From Methylobacterium tardum (lineage in GTDB: Bacteria; Pseudomonadota; Alphaproteobacteria; Rhizobiales; Beijerinckiaceae), in contig NZ_CP097484.1 of assembly GCF_023546765.1 (NCBI RefSeq), forward strand, positions 3,318,001 to 3,382,000: DNA of 64,000 bases, given 5' to 3'. This document shows positions 1 to 7,607 of the stretch, one piece after another; the stretch's first letter is position 1, and every line of letters begins with the position of its first letter. Position numbers and translations under genes: made by a program. Below the pieces are notes generated by a model. The model made no database searches, had not been told where the DNA came from, and saw only the letters and a list, made by a program, of their open reading frames with translations.

Positions 1-2
1 GC

Positions 3-179
3 AAGGTGACCCTCGACCACGAGACCATCCCGAACATCGGGATGGACGCGATGACGATGGCCTACAAGGTCCAGGACCCGGCCATGCTCAAGGGCCTGAG
101 GCCCGGCGAGCGGGTGCGGTTCTCGGCCGACCGCGTGAACGGTTCGATCGCCGTCACCCGCATCCAGAAAGCCAAGTAG
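3..179 (+). CDS. CusF-like periplasmic metal-binding protein, C-terminal part (cut by window start)
   Basis: Only the last 58 codons lie inside the window, so the start and any signal peptide are not visible. The readable peptide contains DHETIPNIGMDAMTM, which matches the metal-binding core of the CusF family, small periplasmic Cu(I)/Ag(I) chaperones that pass metal to RND pumps. The stop TAG (177-179) shares its last base with the GTG start of the next gene, so translation may be coupled. Such a domain also occurs as the tail of some RND pump proteins, and a fusion cannot be excluded from this fragment. The family call is fairly secure; the metal is inferred from the family. Confidence 0.75.
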   Translation, partial: KVTLDHETIPNIGMDAMTMAYKVQDPAMLKGLRPGERVRFSADRVNGSIAVTRIQKAK

Positions 180-889
180 TGGGATACGGCCGGAACGTCC
201 CACGCCCGGCGGCACCTCGCGCCCTGGGCGTCCTCCTCGGCCTCGCCGCCGTTGCCGGCGCCGGGGCGGCCGCGGCGGAGGGCACCGCGGGACCATCCGC
301 GACGGCCACGGCCCCCGGGAACGCCAAGGCCCGCGGTCGCACCGCCTATGGCGAACTCCTCATGCGGGAGGCGACGGCACGCGGGGTCCCGCCCGCGCTC
401 GCCGAGGCGGTCGCGTTCGTCGAGAGCGGCTACGACGCCGGGGCGGTCGGAACGGTCGGCGAACTCGGGTTGATGCAGGTCCGGCCGGCCACGGCGGCGA
501 TGCTCGGTCATCGCGGGCCGGCCGCGGAACTTCTCGACCCTGCCACGAACATCCGCTTCGGCGTCGCCTACCTCGCACGGGCCTGGAGCCTCGCGGGCGG
601 CGATGTCTGCCGTGCCCTGGCCAAGTATCGTGCCGGCCACGGCGAGGAGCGCATGACGCCGCACTCCGTCGATCACTGCCGGCGCGCCCACGACCGGCTG
701 GCCGCCATGGGGTCGCCGCTCGCGGCGGTCGCGGCGACGGCCGGTCCCGGCATCCCGCGGACATCCGCATCGAAAACCCGCGCGGCGCCGACGGCCGTCA
801 TGTTCCTCGCGAACCGGTTCTGGGCCGCGCACGTCGCGCGCGTCCGGGCCGTCGAGATCCGGACCGCCCGGATCATGGAGGGCGGCTGA
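179..889 (+). CDS. Lytic transglycosylase (SLT domain), exported
   Basis: This 236-residue protein starts at a GTG overlapping the previous stop. Residues 14-33 form an Ala/Leu-rich hydrophobic stretch that looks like a signal peptide. The catalytic part shows VESGYD with Glu82 as the expected acid, then GELGLMQVRP at 94-103, the hallmark of goose-lysozyme-like soluble lytic transglycosylases. These enzymes cleave the glycan strands of peptidoglycan in the periplasm. The last 70 residues are low-complexity and not conserved in the family. Its place after a CusF-like gene suggests it could make room in the wall for an envelope-spanning complex, but that is inference. Confidence 0.8.
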   Translation: MGYGRNVPRPAAPRALGVLLGLAAVAGAGAAAAEGTAGPSATATAPGNAKARGRTAYGELLMREATARGVPPALAEAVAFVESGYDAGAVGTVGELGLMQVRPATAAMLGHRGPAAELLDPATNIRFGVAYLARAWSLAGGDVCRALAKYRAGHGEERMTPHSVDHCRRAHDRLAAMGSPLAAVAATAGPGIPRTSASKTRAAPTAVMFLANRFWAAHVARVRAVEIRTARIMEGG

Positions 890-1010
890 TGCGGCCCGAA
901 TGGGCGGCGCTCCCGCCGCTCCCCTGGGTGCGCCGGAAGGCGCCGGTCACCCGTGCGCGTCGACGCATGGCCGCCCTGGTGCGCCGGCGGCGAATGGAGG
1001 GAGGCTCGGC

Positions 1011-1808
1011 ATGACGTTCAAGCCTTACCCGCACGCGCGCGGCGACGGCTCCCTCGGCGATGGCTTGGCGATGCTGCGCGCCAGGGTGGCCCGGCGCATC
1101 GCCCTGGGCCCCTACTCCAGGCGGGTCTCGATAGGTTTTGGGCGGAACCTGTCGGTCGCCATCGAACCGCCGGTCGCCAAAATCCCGGTGCGATTGCGCG
1201 ACTTCCGGCCGGACGACCTCGCGGCCCTCTTCCCCTCCGGCGGCGACGAGGCGGCGAAACGCGAACGCGATGACGTCGAGTGGCGATTGCGTGCCGCCGC
1301 GCACGGCGTCCTGCCGAGCCGCTGCTACGTGCTCGAAGAGGTCAGGTCGGGCCGCCCGTGCCACGTCCAGTGGCTCACCGACCCGGGTTACGGCGACGCG
1401 GTCCGTCGGTCCGGGGCCCTGCCGGTTCTGGCAGCCGACGAGGCCATGCTGGAGAACGCCTTCACGCCGAAGGGCTTCCGCGGCCTGGGCGCCATGGCCG
1501 CCGCCGTGTACCTGATCGCCGAACGCGCCCGGTCACTGGGCAAGGGACACTTGGTGGCCTTCGTCGACGCCGACAACGCCGCCTCCCTCAAGGCGGTCGA
1601 ACGGGCGGGCTTCAGACCCTGTTCGATCCGCACGAGACGCCAGTTCGCCTTCGGGACGTTCCGAACCGTCCGATTCGAACCGCGGGCGGGGGCCGTGGGT
1701 CGCGGCGCGCGCGCCACGCCGCGGGACGAGGGCTACGGCGCTCACCCAGGGGACGGCATCCAGTCGGAGGTGGACGCACGAGAGGCGGAGCCGCCGGATG
1801 CCGACTGA
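1011..1808 (+). CDS. GNAT-family N-acetyltransferase-like protein
   Basis: The frame is open further upstream, but the ATG at 1011 is preceded by a strong GGAGGGAGG, so it is the chosen start and gives 265 residues. Around residues 145-190 the protein has GFRGLGAMAAAV, then a helix and DADNAASLKAVERAGF, the usual acetyl-CoA pyrophosphate loop and final strand of GNAT folds. The substrate is unknown. About 45 residues at the C-terminus are charged and low in complexity. It lies between a lytic transglycosylase and an ABC membrane protein on the same strand, so the set may act on the envelope. Fold call good, function open. Confidence 0.7.
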   Translation: MTFKPYPHARGDGSLGDGLAMLRARVARRIALGPYSRRVSIGFGRNLSVAIEPPVAKIPVRLRDFRPDDLAALFPSGGDEAAKRERDDVEWRLRAAAHGVLPSRCYVLEEVRSGRPCHVQWLTDPGYGDAVRRSGALPVLAADEAMLENAFTPKGFRGLGAMAAAVYLIAERARSLGKGHLVAFVDADNAASLKAVERAGFRPCSIRTRRQFAFGTFRTVRFEPRAGAVGRGARATPRDEGYGAHPGDGIQSEVDAREAEPPDAD

Positions 1809-1874
1809 GCCCATCAATCACGCCGGGCCGCGAAGCGCGCCCTCCCCTCCCGGACATTCGGACCGATCCGCCCC

Positions 1875-3179
1875 GTGACGGCAATCGAAGCCATCCACGC
1901 CCTCGCCCACAGGCTCACGGGCCTCGACTACCCACACGGCCACTGGTGGATCGTCGCCGATGCCCTCCTCGTCTTCGTCGTGGCGCCTGTGTGGACCGCG
2001 TGGCTCGTCGGCCGCGCCGCGCTGCGCCGCCGTCGGCGGACGGCGGATGCTGTCGCCGCGGCGGGAGCCACCGATGCCCTGCGGGACGCCCCGTCCCGTG
2101 GCCGTCGGCATCGCGGCTTCGCGCTCCGGCCGGGACGGCGCCTGGAGGCATACGTCCTGGGTGCCACGGCGGGCATCCAGGTCCGCTTGGTCTTCCTGTC
2201 TCTCGCCACGCTGCCGGCCGCCTGGCTGACCCTTGAGATACCCAAGCACATCGTCAACCACACGCTCGGCGACGCGCGGGGCGACGGGCATCCCGGCATG
2301 ACGTTCCTGGGACTCCCCCTCGGCCGCACGGAACTCCTGTTCGCGCTGTGCGCCGGCTACCTCGCCGTCCTCACCGTGAACGGCCTCCTGAAGTACGCGG
2401 CGAACCGGGTCCGCGGACGCGTCAACGAGCGGGTCGTGCGACGCCTGCGCCTGGCCGTCCTGCGGCGCGTGCGGACGGAGCGCTCGGTCGAACGCCGCAC
2501 GACGCTCTCCGCCGTGGCGGTCCAGGAAGTCGAGCCCATCGGCTACTTCGGCGGCAGCCTCGTCGCGGTCCCCATCGTGCAGGGGGGCGTGCTGGTCACG
2601 AGCGTCGCCTTCCTCCTGCTCCAGGACGTCGCCCTTGCCTTCGCCGCGCTGATCATGCTGCCGGTGCAGCTTACGGTCCTGCCGCGCCTCCAAAGGCGTC
2701 TGAACGCGAAGGTCCGGCAGCGCGTCCTCGCCACGCGGACGCTGGGCGCCCTCGTCACCACGCCCGAGGTCGCCGGGCGTCCGGGCCTCGCCCCTTCCGC
2801 GGCGGAGCGCGATGCATCCGCCTCGTCGTTGCGGCGCCACATGGCGCACGTCGAGGAGCTTGAGCGGCTCCGCGTCGCCATCAACGACATGAAGGGCGGC
2901 ATCAAGAGCCTGTACAATTACACGTCCAACCTCACGCCGTTCTTCTTCTTCCTGATCGGCGGCTATCTCGTCGTGCAAGGCCGCCTCACGCTCGGCGCCC
3001 TGGTGGCGGCGCTCGCGGCCTACAAGGAGATCGCGCCCGCCCTCAGGGAGCTGTTCGATTTCGCCCAGGATTGGTCGGACGCGGCGGCGCGCTTCGCCGA
3101 GGTCACGCGGGCCGTCGACCTTCCGGCTGCCGTTCAGCCAGGCATCACGAGGTCGGTTTCGGCACGGGAGGCGGCCTAG
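1875..3179 (+). CDS. ABC-transporter-type transmembrane domain protein without ATPase domain
   Basis: This 434-residue protein begins at GTG 1875. It has an N-terminal hydrophobic helix (about 24-46), a basic Arg-rich linker, and then segments near 98-120, 150-165, 220-260 and 350-385 that resemble the six-helix core of type I ABC exporters. The motif LYNYTSNLTPFFFFLIGGYLVVQGRLTLGAL is typical of ABC exporter membrane domains before the nucleotide-binding domain, as is the following YKEIAPALREL. No Walker A, signature or Walker B motif follows; the protein simply ends. The partner ATPase is not in the window. It could be a half-gene remnant or a true stand-alone membrane subunit. Confidence 0.65.
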   Translation: MTAIEAIHALAHRLTGLDYPHGHWWIVADALLVFVVAPVWTAWLVGRAALRRRRRTADAVAAAGATDALRDAPSRGRRHRGFALRPGRRLEAYVLGATAGIQVRLVFLSLATLPAAWLTLEIPKHIVNHTLGDARGDGHPGMTFLGLPLGRTELLFALCAGYLAVLTVNGLLKYAANRVRGRVNERVVRRLRLAVLRRVRTERSVERRTTLSAVAVQEVEPIGYFGGSLVAVPIVQGGVLVTSVAFLLLQDVALAFAALIMLPVQLTVLPRLQRRLNAKVRQRVLATRTLGALVTTPEVAGRPGLAPSAAERDASASSLRRHMAHVEELERLRVAINDMKGGIKSLYNYTSNLTPFFFFLIGGYLVVQGRLTLGALVAALAAYKEIAPALRELFDFAQDWSDAAARFAEVTRAVDLPAAVQPGITRSVSAREAA

Positions 3180-3506
3180 CCGACGGGCGCCCAACCTGTG
3201 CCGTTCCCCGACCGCGGCCTCCCCCCGCTCCGCCTCCCGGGGCCCGCACCATACGAGGTCCTGGCGCGGCCGCCCCCGGTAGCGAAGGCGACCGCGGCCC
3301 TCGGGGCTCCACCGTCGGTGCTTCCGGCCACGGCGACGTCGCGTGCCCTAAGGCCGTCCGGCGCGGCTCGGCCGGCGGCGATGCGAGCACGCTCCGGATC
3401 ACACCGGCGTTCGAGCCGAGCGAAGCGGTCGCGGGGCCGGGTCGGTCGCGGCGTCCAGACTCATCCGGGTGCGCCGACGTGCCTCGACGGAACTAGGAGT
3501 GGGGCG
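3180..3506. other. Gene-poor spacer of about 330 bp
   Basis: I see no convincing coding frame here. An open frame runs through the stretch into the MerR-like gene, but it is Pro/Ala/Arg-rich like a random high-GC frame and has no family resemblance. It probably holds the promoter of the following MerR-like gene. It may also be the scar of a rearrangement, since the genes on both sides look incomplete. Confidence 0.4.
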
Positions 3507-3782
3507 ATGAGGATCGGGGAGGTGGCACGCGCCTGCGGGATCTCGCCCAAGATGATCCGCTACTACGTGCGGACGGGCCTGATCCCGACACCGACCCGGT
3601 CGGTGTCGGGCCTTCGGGTTTACGCCGAGGACGAGGTGCGCAGGCTGCGGTTCGTGCACGCGCGGCATCCGTCGATAGTCGCGCCGCCGCTGGCTGCCAT
3701 GGGGCGCGCGTGCGCCACGTTCACAATCCTACGATTCTGGGCAGGTTTCTGGCTGCTGCGCCGGCAGTGTTTTTGTCCTTAG
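3507..3782 (+). pseudogene. Truncated MerR-family regulator
   Basis: From ATG 3507 (preceded by AGGAGTGGGG) the first 50 residues are a clear MerR winged helix: MRIGEVARACGISPKMIRYY at 1-20, then a wing and a second helix ending near FVHARH. After about residue 52 similarity stops. The expected dimerisation coiled coil and metal-binding Cys residues are missing, replaced by an unrelated peptide ending in FCP at 3782. The gene is therefore a 3-prime-truncated remnant. A rearrangement boundary near 3665 is likely. It sits 130 bp from the end of the mer unit on the other strand. Confidence 0.65.
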
Positions 3783-3911
3783 CGCGCCAGACTGGGACGC
3801 TTTGCATCAGGCGACCCGCACGGCGTTCGGATGGGTTTGCGCAAGCCGACCTCGGTTTTGGCGCAGCGCCACTCACCGGGTGGGCGTGATGGAGCTAAAC
3901 AGTATGGCTGC

Positions 3912-4136
3912 TCAGCCCTTGCAGCAGCTCGCCGGTTCATTTCGTTCCTGAGCTTCCTGGATCGGCGGGCACGGGACATCGCCGTACGAGCAGAATACAC
4001 AGCAATCGCCCTTCTTCGGGCGGAGCAGAGTGCCGCAGCCAGGGCATTCGTAGAAGAACTGGCAGGCGTCGGTCGGCATCGTTTCCGAAGCCCGGTGCCC
4101 ACAATGCGGACAGGTCAGGATCGAGATCAGCTTCAT
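3912..4136 (-). CDS. GDCCVxC-domain small cysteine-rich protein (mer-associated)
   Basis: This 74-residue protein has two zinc-ribbon-like pairs, CPHCGH near residue 9 and CPGCG near 31, followed by GDCCVFCSYGDVPCPPIQ at about 43-60. That last segment defines the small GDCCVxC family, whose members often sit beside mercury-resistance genes and sometimes carry selenocysteine. Here the codons at those positions are ordinary TGC/TGT. Its ATG overlaps the merT stop (ATGA at 4133-4136), so the two are co-translated from the merR-controlled promoter. A role in binding or passing thiophilic metal is inferred from the Cys content and the location; the biochemical function is not established. Confidence 0.8.
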   Translation of the reverse strand: MKLISILTCPHCGHRASETMPTDACQFFYECPGCGTLLRPKKGDCCVFCSYGDVPCPPIQEAQERNEPASCCKG

Positions 4137-4557
4137 CAGGCTGTCCGCAGCATCTTGATCAGGGCGGGCTCAAAGTAGCTCCCGGCCGCAGCGGCGGCGA
4201 TGAACAGCGTGGCGAGGCTGAGAAGCACCAGGGGGCGGATGACCGACGCGGAGCTGGGCATGATCCATCCGGCCCGCAAGCAGCCCGTCGCCGCCGCGCG
4301 TAGAAGAACCAGCCGGCGATGACCGCCAGGACGCTGACGAGCATCAGCGGCGTGCGAAGAGAGGCGAGCACGCCGAGGACCGTGAAGACCCCAGCACCGA
4401 TCCCGAGGCCGCCCAAGACTATGGGCAGCACGCAGCACGACGAGGCCGCCAGGGCACCGAGCCCCGTGATGGCGCCGAGCGCAGCGATGCTGCCAACGCT
4501 GACCGCGGCCGGTTCGTGGACGGGTCGTTCGGCAGGCGGTGTCTGATCGAGGGTCAT
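4136..4557 (-). pseudogene. merT: MerT-like mercuric ion transporter, frameshifted
   Basis: The N-terminal frame from ATG 4557 reads a glycine-rich membrane segment with SSCCVLP, the paired Cys in the first helix of MerT that accepts Hg(II), and then two more hydrophobic segments up to IAGWFFYARRRRAACG. The family's last membrane helix (RPLVLLSLATLFIAA, then SYFEPALIK) is encoded in another frame, so about one base is missing between roughly 4230 and 4265. An upstream ATG at 4593 lies inside the operator, so 4557 is preferred. The gene faces merR and overlaps the GDCCVxC gene. No merA or merP is visible nearby, so uptake without reduction would be odd in isolation. The lost base may be a sequencing error. 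Confidence 0.75.
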
Positions 4558-4591
4558 GTCTCGTATCCATCGTGATCCTCGGCTACCCTGC

Positions 4592-4612
4592 ATCCTGTAG
4601 CCACTACAGGAT
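4592..4612. promoter_or_regulatory. MerR-type operator between merR and merT
   Basis: A perfect 9-bp inverted repeat with a 3-bp centre, ATCCTGTAG-CCA-CTACAGGAT, lies in the 69-bp gap between the divergent merR and merT. Read toward merT it begins with TTGATC at the -35 position and is followed about 20 bp later by AGGGTA. The long spacer and central dyad match promoters that MerR-family proteins untwist on binding metal. Confidence 0.75.
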
Positions 4613-4626
4613 CAAGGGCGATCTTC

Positions 4627-5052
4627 ATGGGTACGGCTAAGGGGGCGCGAAGCGGGGCCCTGACCATCGGTCAATTGTCGCTGCGGACCGGCGTCAACAT
4701 CGAGAACATCCGGTACTTCGAGAAGGTCGGCCTACTCCCTTCGCCCCCGCGCACCGAGGGTGGCCATCGGTCCTACGGCGTCGAGCACGAGCGCACCCTG
4801 GCCTTCATCCGTCGCGGACGCGAACTTGGCTTCACGCCGAACGAGGTTCGGGCGCTGCTCGAACTGCGTCGGCCTGGTAAGGCAACCTGCCGCGAGGGAC
4901 AGGGGATCGCGAGGCACCACCTTGACCGGGTGCGTGCGAAGATCGCGGACCTGTCAAGGCTCGAACGTCTCCTGGCCGAAACCATCGAGCAGTGCCCCGG
5001 TGGGGCGGCTCCTGGATGCCCGGTGCTCGATATGATCGACCCCGCCGAGTGA
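4627..5052 (+). CDS. merR: MerR-type mercury-responsive transcriptional regulator
   Basis: This 141-residue protein has an N-terminal winged helix (about 11-60, with LTIGQLSLRTGVNIENIRYF), a long dimerisation helix, and three Cys at 88, 123 and 131. The 35-residue spacing of the first two equals that of Cys82 and Cys117 in Tn501 MerR, and the third falls in the metal-binding loop, so Hg(II) is the expected ligand. The gene is divergent from merT with a perfect dyad between them, and should repress and activate that promoter. It is the only complete copy here; the MerR gene at 3507 is broken. High confidence in family, good confidence in mercury. Confidence 0.88.
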   Translation: MGTAKGARSGALTIGQLSLRTGVNIENIRYFEKVGLLPSPPRTEGGHRSYGVEHERTLAFIRRGRELGFTPNEVRALLELRRPGKATCREGQGIARHHLDRVRAKIADLSRLERLLAETIEQCPGGAAPGCPVLDMIDPAE

Positions 5053-5197
5053 GCTTCGGAGCACCCATCCGACGCCTGCATCCTCGGTAGACCCAGAGGC
5101 CCCCACCGTCGGTCCGCTCCGGCCGCGAACCAGAGCGGTTACAGGAAGCGGTCCTGGCATTCGGTTGCTTCAAACCTCGAATGTTCGGAAGTCCCAA

Positions 5198-5743
5198 TCA
5201 CGGCTGAGCCCGGCCCTCCCGAAATATCATGTCGTCTTCCTGATCGAATGTCGGCGACGATGCGCTCCGGGGCCGGGCTCCCTGCTTCGCTTCCGGCCTT
5301 GTGGGACGCCGGCTCCGGGTAGCGCGGTGGCCCTCATCCTCGCAGCAGGCATGGTCCGAGAGGACCTCGATGACACGGCACTCGCCGACCCGGCCTTGGC
5401 CGCACGCGTCGGTCATGCGGGCGAGCTCGCCCTTCAGGGCCATGAGCCGCTCGATGCGGCGCTCGACCTCGGCCATGTGACGCCGGGCGATCTTGTCGAC
5501 CTCGGCGCAGGAGCGGTCGGGCTGGGCGGCCAGCGCCAGTAACTCACGGATGGCGTCCACCTCGAAGCCGAGCTCGCGCGCGTGGCGGATGAAGGCCAGG
5601 CGCTCGATGTCAGCCCGCCCATAGCGGCGGCGGCCGCCTTCCGTCCGCGGCGGCGGCGGCATCAAGTCGGCCGTCTCGTAGTAGCGGATGGTCGTGGCGA
5701 GCACGCCGGTACGCCGCGACAGCTCGCCTATCGACAGCTCCAT
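5198..5743 (-). CDS. MerR-family heavy-metal regulator, CadR/ZntR-like
   Basis: Starting at ATG 5743 the 181-residue protein opens with MELSIGELSRRTG, a MerR winged helix, then a long coiled-coil helix. Cys79, Cys114 and Cys122 occupy the positions used for metal in CadR/ZntR/PbrR, and a following HACCEDEGH (131-139) adds further likely ligands for Cd(II), Zn(II) or Pb(II). A basic tail of some 40 residues past that point is longer than usual. An upstream in-frame ATG at 5818 would overlap the neighbouring gene and its promoter and is rejected. The gene is divergent from a CDF efflux gene and very likely controls it through the operator at 5752-5782. Confidence 0.82.
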   Translation of the reverse strand: MELSIGELSRRTGVLATTIRYYETADLMPPPPRTEGGRRRYGRADIERLAFIRHARELGFEVDAIRELLALAAQPDRSCAEVDKIARRHMAEVERRIERLMALKGELARMTDACGQGRVGECRVIEVLSDHACCEDEGHRATRSRRPTRPEAKQGARPRSASSPTFDQEDDMIFREGRAQP

Positions 5744-5751
5744 TTTTCCGC

Positions 5752-5782
5752 TTGCTCCTCTAGTCGCTGGAGGAAGTAGGCA
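5752..5782 (+). promoter_or_regulatory. MerR-family-controlled promoter of the CDF operon
   Basis: Between the divergent CadR-like gene and the CDF gene, TTGCTC (5752-5757) and TAGGCA (5777-5782) are separated by 19 bp. The spacer holds the near-perfect dyad CCTCTAG-TCG-CTGGAGG. The stretched spacer with a central dyad is the signature of promoters switched on by CadR, ZntR and related proteins. Confidence 0.7.
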
Positions 5783-5810
5783 GTCGTCCACGACTTGGAA
5801 AGGAGGCGTC

Positions 5811-6566
5811 ATGGCCAAGGAGTGCTGCGGCTCGACCGTTGGCTGTCAGGCATCGAGGGCGGAACGTGCGCATCCGGCGGCGCCGCCGCAGGTCGTCGCG
5901 GGGGGCGATTGCGGCACGGGGGATGCCTGCGGCTGCTCTGGGGGCGTGCCCGTCTTCGACGGGGTCGACCCGCGCTACAAGCGCGTGCTGTGGACGGTCA
6001 TCGCCGTCAACGGCGCCATGTTCCTGACCGAGATGGCCGCCGGGCACCTTGCCGGCTCGCAGGCGCTCCAGGCCGACGCCCTCGACTTCCTGGGCGACAC
6101 GGTCACCTACGGCCTGAGCCTCGCGGTCATCGGAGCGTCCCTCAGGGCTCGGGCCACGGCGGCGCTCGCCAAGGGGCTGTCCCTCAGCGTGATGGCAGTC
6201 TGGGTCTTTGGCTCGACTGCCTACCACGTCCTGGTGCTCGGGGTGCCCAAGGCCGAGGTCATGGGCGTCATCGGGCTGATGGCCCTGGCAGCCAACCTCG
6301 GCTCGGTACTGCTGCTGCGCCCCTACAAGGACGGCGACGCCAACGTGCGCTCGGTCTGGCTGTGCTCGCGCAACGACGCCATCGGCAACGTCGTGGTGAT
6401 GGTGGCTGCGCTCGGTGTCTGGGGTTCCGCGTCGGCCTGGCCCGACCTCGCCGTCGCGGCGGTGATGGCCGGCATCTTCCTGACCTCGTCGGTGCAGATC
6501 CTGCGGCAGGCCTGGGCGGAGTATCGCGAAGGCGCCGTCACGACGCGAACCGCGGCGTCCGGATAA
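5811..6566 (+). CDS. Cation diffusion facilitator with Cys-rich N-terminus and unusual metal site
   Basis: ATG 5811 follows GGAGGCGTC. The 251-residue protein has a Cys-rich cytosolic head (Cys5, 6, 12, 34, 40 and 42) and then about six membrane helices of the CDF family, which export divalent metals against protons. The helix-2 site reads DALDFLGD, so the usual HxxxD is DxxxD (92 and 96). The helix-5 site reads SRNDAIGN, giving D and N where other CDFs have H and D. This variant occurs in a clade often found behind CadR-like regulators. No large C-terminal cytosolic domain is present. The Cys head may capture a soft metal such as Cd(II); that is inference. Confidence 0.85.
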   Translation: MAKECCGSTVGCQASRAERAHPAAPPQVVAGGDCGTGDACGCSGGVPVFDGVDPRYKRVLWTVIAVNGAMFLTEMAAGHLAGSQALQADALDFLGDTVTYGLSLAVIGASLRARATAALAKGLSLSVMAVWVFGSTAYHVLVLGVPKAEVMGVIGLMALAANLGSVLLLRPYKDGDANVRSVWLCSRNDAIGNVVVMVAALGVWGSASAWPDLAVAAVMAGIFLTSSVQILRQAWAEYREGAVTTRTAASG

Positions 6567-6613
6567 GGCGCGCACCGATCCGCGTACAGACCAAGACGGA
6601 TACAGGGACGACC

Positions 6614-7600
6614 ATGACATCACACGACGCACGCGCAGGACATGATCACGGATCGCATGACCACGACGGCGAGGCGGGTCACGACCATGCCGGGCATTCC
6701 CATGGGCCAGGGCACAGCCATGCCCCCGCAAGCTTCGGGACGGCATTCGCCATCGGCATCGCGCTCAACGTCGGCTTCGTGGCCGTCGAGGCGACCTACG
6801 GGGTCCTGGCGAACTCGGTGGCCCTGCTCGCCGATGCCGGCCACAACCTCTCGGACGTGCTCGGCCTCATCGTGGCCTGGATCGCGACGGTGCTGGCCGT
6901 GCGGGCCCCGAGCGCGCGGTTTACCTATGGGATGAAGGCCTCGTCGATCCTGGCGGCCCTTTTCAACGCCGTGTTCCTGCTGGTCGCCGTCGGCGCCATC
7001 GCGTGGGAGGCGATCCAGAGGTTCGGTGAGCCCGTCCCGGTCGCAGGCAAGACCGTGATGGTCGTGGCCGCAATCGGCATCCTGGTGAACGGCATCACCG
7101 CGTGGCTGTTCGCCTCCGGGGCCAAGGGCGACATCAACATCCGCGGGGCGTTCCTGCACATGGCGGCCGACGCCGCCGTCTCGGCCGGGGTGGTCATCGC
7201 CGGCCTCGTCATCCTCTACACCGGATGGACGTGGCTCGATCCGGTGGTGAGCCTCGCCATCGTGGCCGTCATCGTCTGGAGCACGTGGGGGCTCCTGCGA
7301 GACAGTCTTACGCTGTCCCTCGCCGCCGTCCCGCCGGGCATCGACCCGGTCGCCGTACGCCGCCACCTCGAAGGGCTGCCCGGCGTCGCGGCCCTGCACG
7401 ACCTGCACATCTGGGCGATGAGCACCACGGACACCTGCCTCACGGCGCACCTCCTCATGCCCGGCGGCCGTCCCGACGACGCCTTCCTGATGGCGGCGGC
7501 CACCGGCATCAGGGAGCGGTTCGGCATCAGCCACACGACCCTCCAGGTGGAGACGAGCGAGGCCACCGCCTGCGCCCTGGCTCCGGACCACGTGGTCTGA
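6614..7600 (+). CDS. Cation diffusion facilitator, zinc-type (CzcD/ZitB-like)
   Basis: The 328-residue protein starts at ATG 6614 with a His/Asp-rich head (repeated HDH, HSH, HGP up to about residue 36), six membrane helices and a C-terminal cytosolic domain ending near EVETSEA. Helix 2 carries ADAGHNLSD and helix 5 LHMAAD, so both halves of the canonical HxxxD tetrahedral Zn/Co/Cd site are intact. It follows the previous CDF by 47 bp and precedes a ZIP-like gene by 7 bp, so all three are probably one operon driven by the CadR-type promoter at 5752. It should export excess Zn(II), Cd(II) or Co(II) from the cytosol. Confidence 0.9.
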   Translation: MTSHDARAGHDHGSHDHDGEAGHDHAGHSHGPGHSHAPASFGTAFAIGIALNVGFVAVEATYGVLANSVALLADAGHNLSDVLGLIVAWIATVLAVRAPSARFTYGMKASSILAALFNAVFLLVAVGAIAWEAIQRFGEPVPVAGKTVMVVAAIGILVNGITAWLFASGAKGDINIRGAFLHMAADAAVSAGVVIAGLVILYTGWTWLDPVVSLAIVAVIVWSTWGLLRDSLTLSLAAVPPGIDPVAVRRHLEGLPGVAALHDLHIWAMSTTDTCLTAHLLMPGGRPDDAFLMAAATGIRERFGISHTTLQVETSEATACALAPDHVV

Positions 7601-7607
7601 GCGCGGC

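Noticed and set aside
62..832. Long open frame on the minus strand opposite the CusF-like and transglycosylase genes
   Set aside because: It is Arg/Gly/Ala-rich with no domain and lies fully opposite a gene with a clear catalytic motif; it is a shadow of high GC content.
1818..3194. 458-codon minus-strand frame opposite the ABC membrane domain
   Set aside because: Composition is Asp/Arg/Gly-rich without membrane or fold signals, and the opposite strand has a convincing membrane protein.
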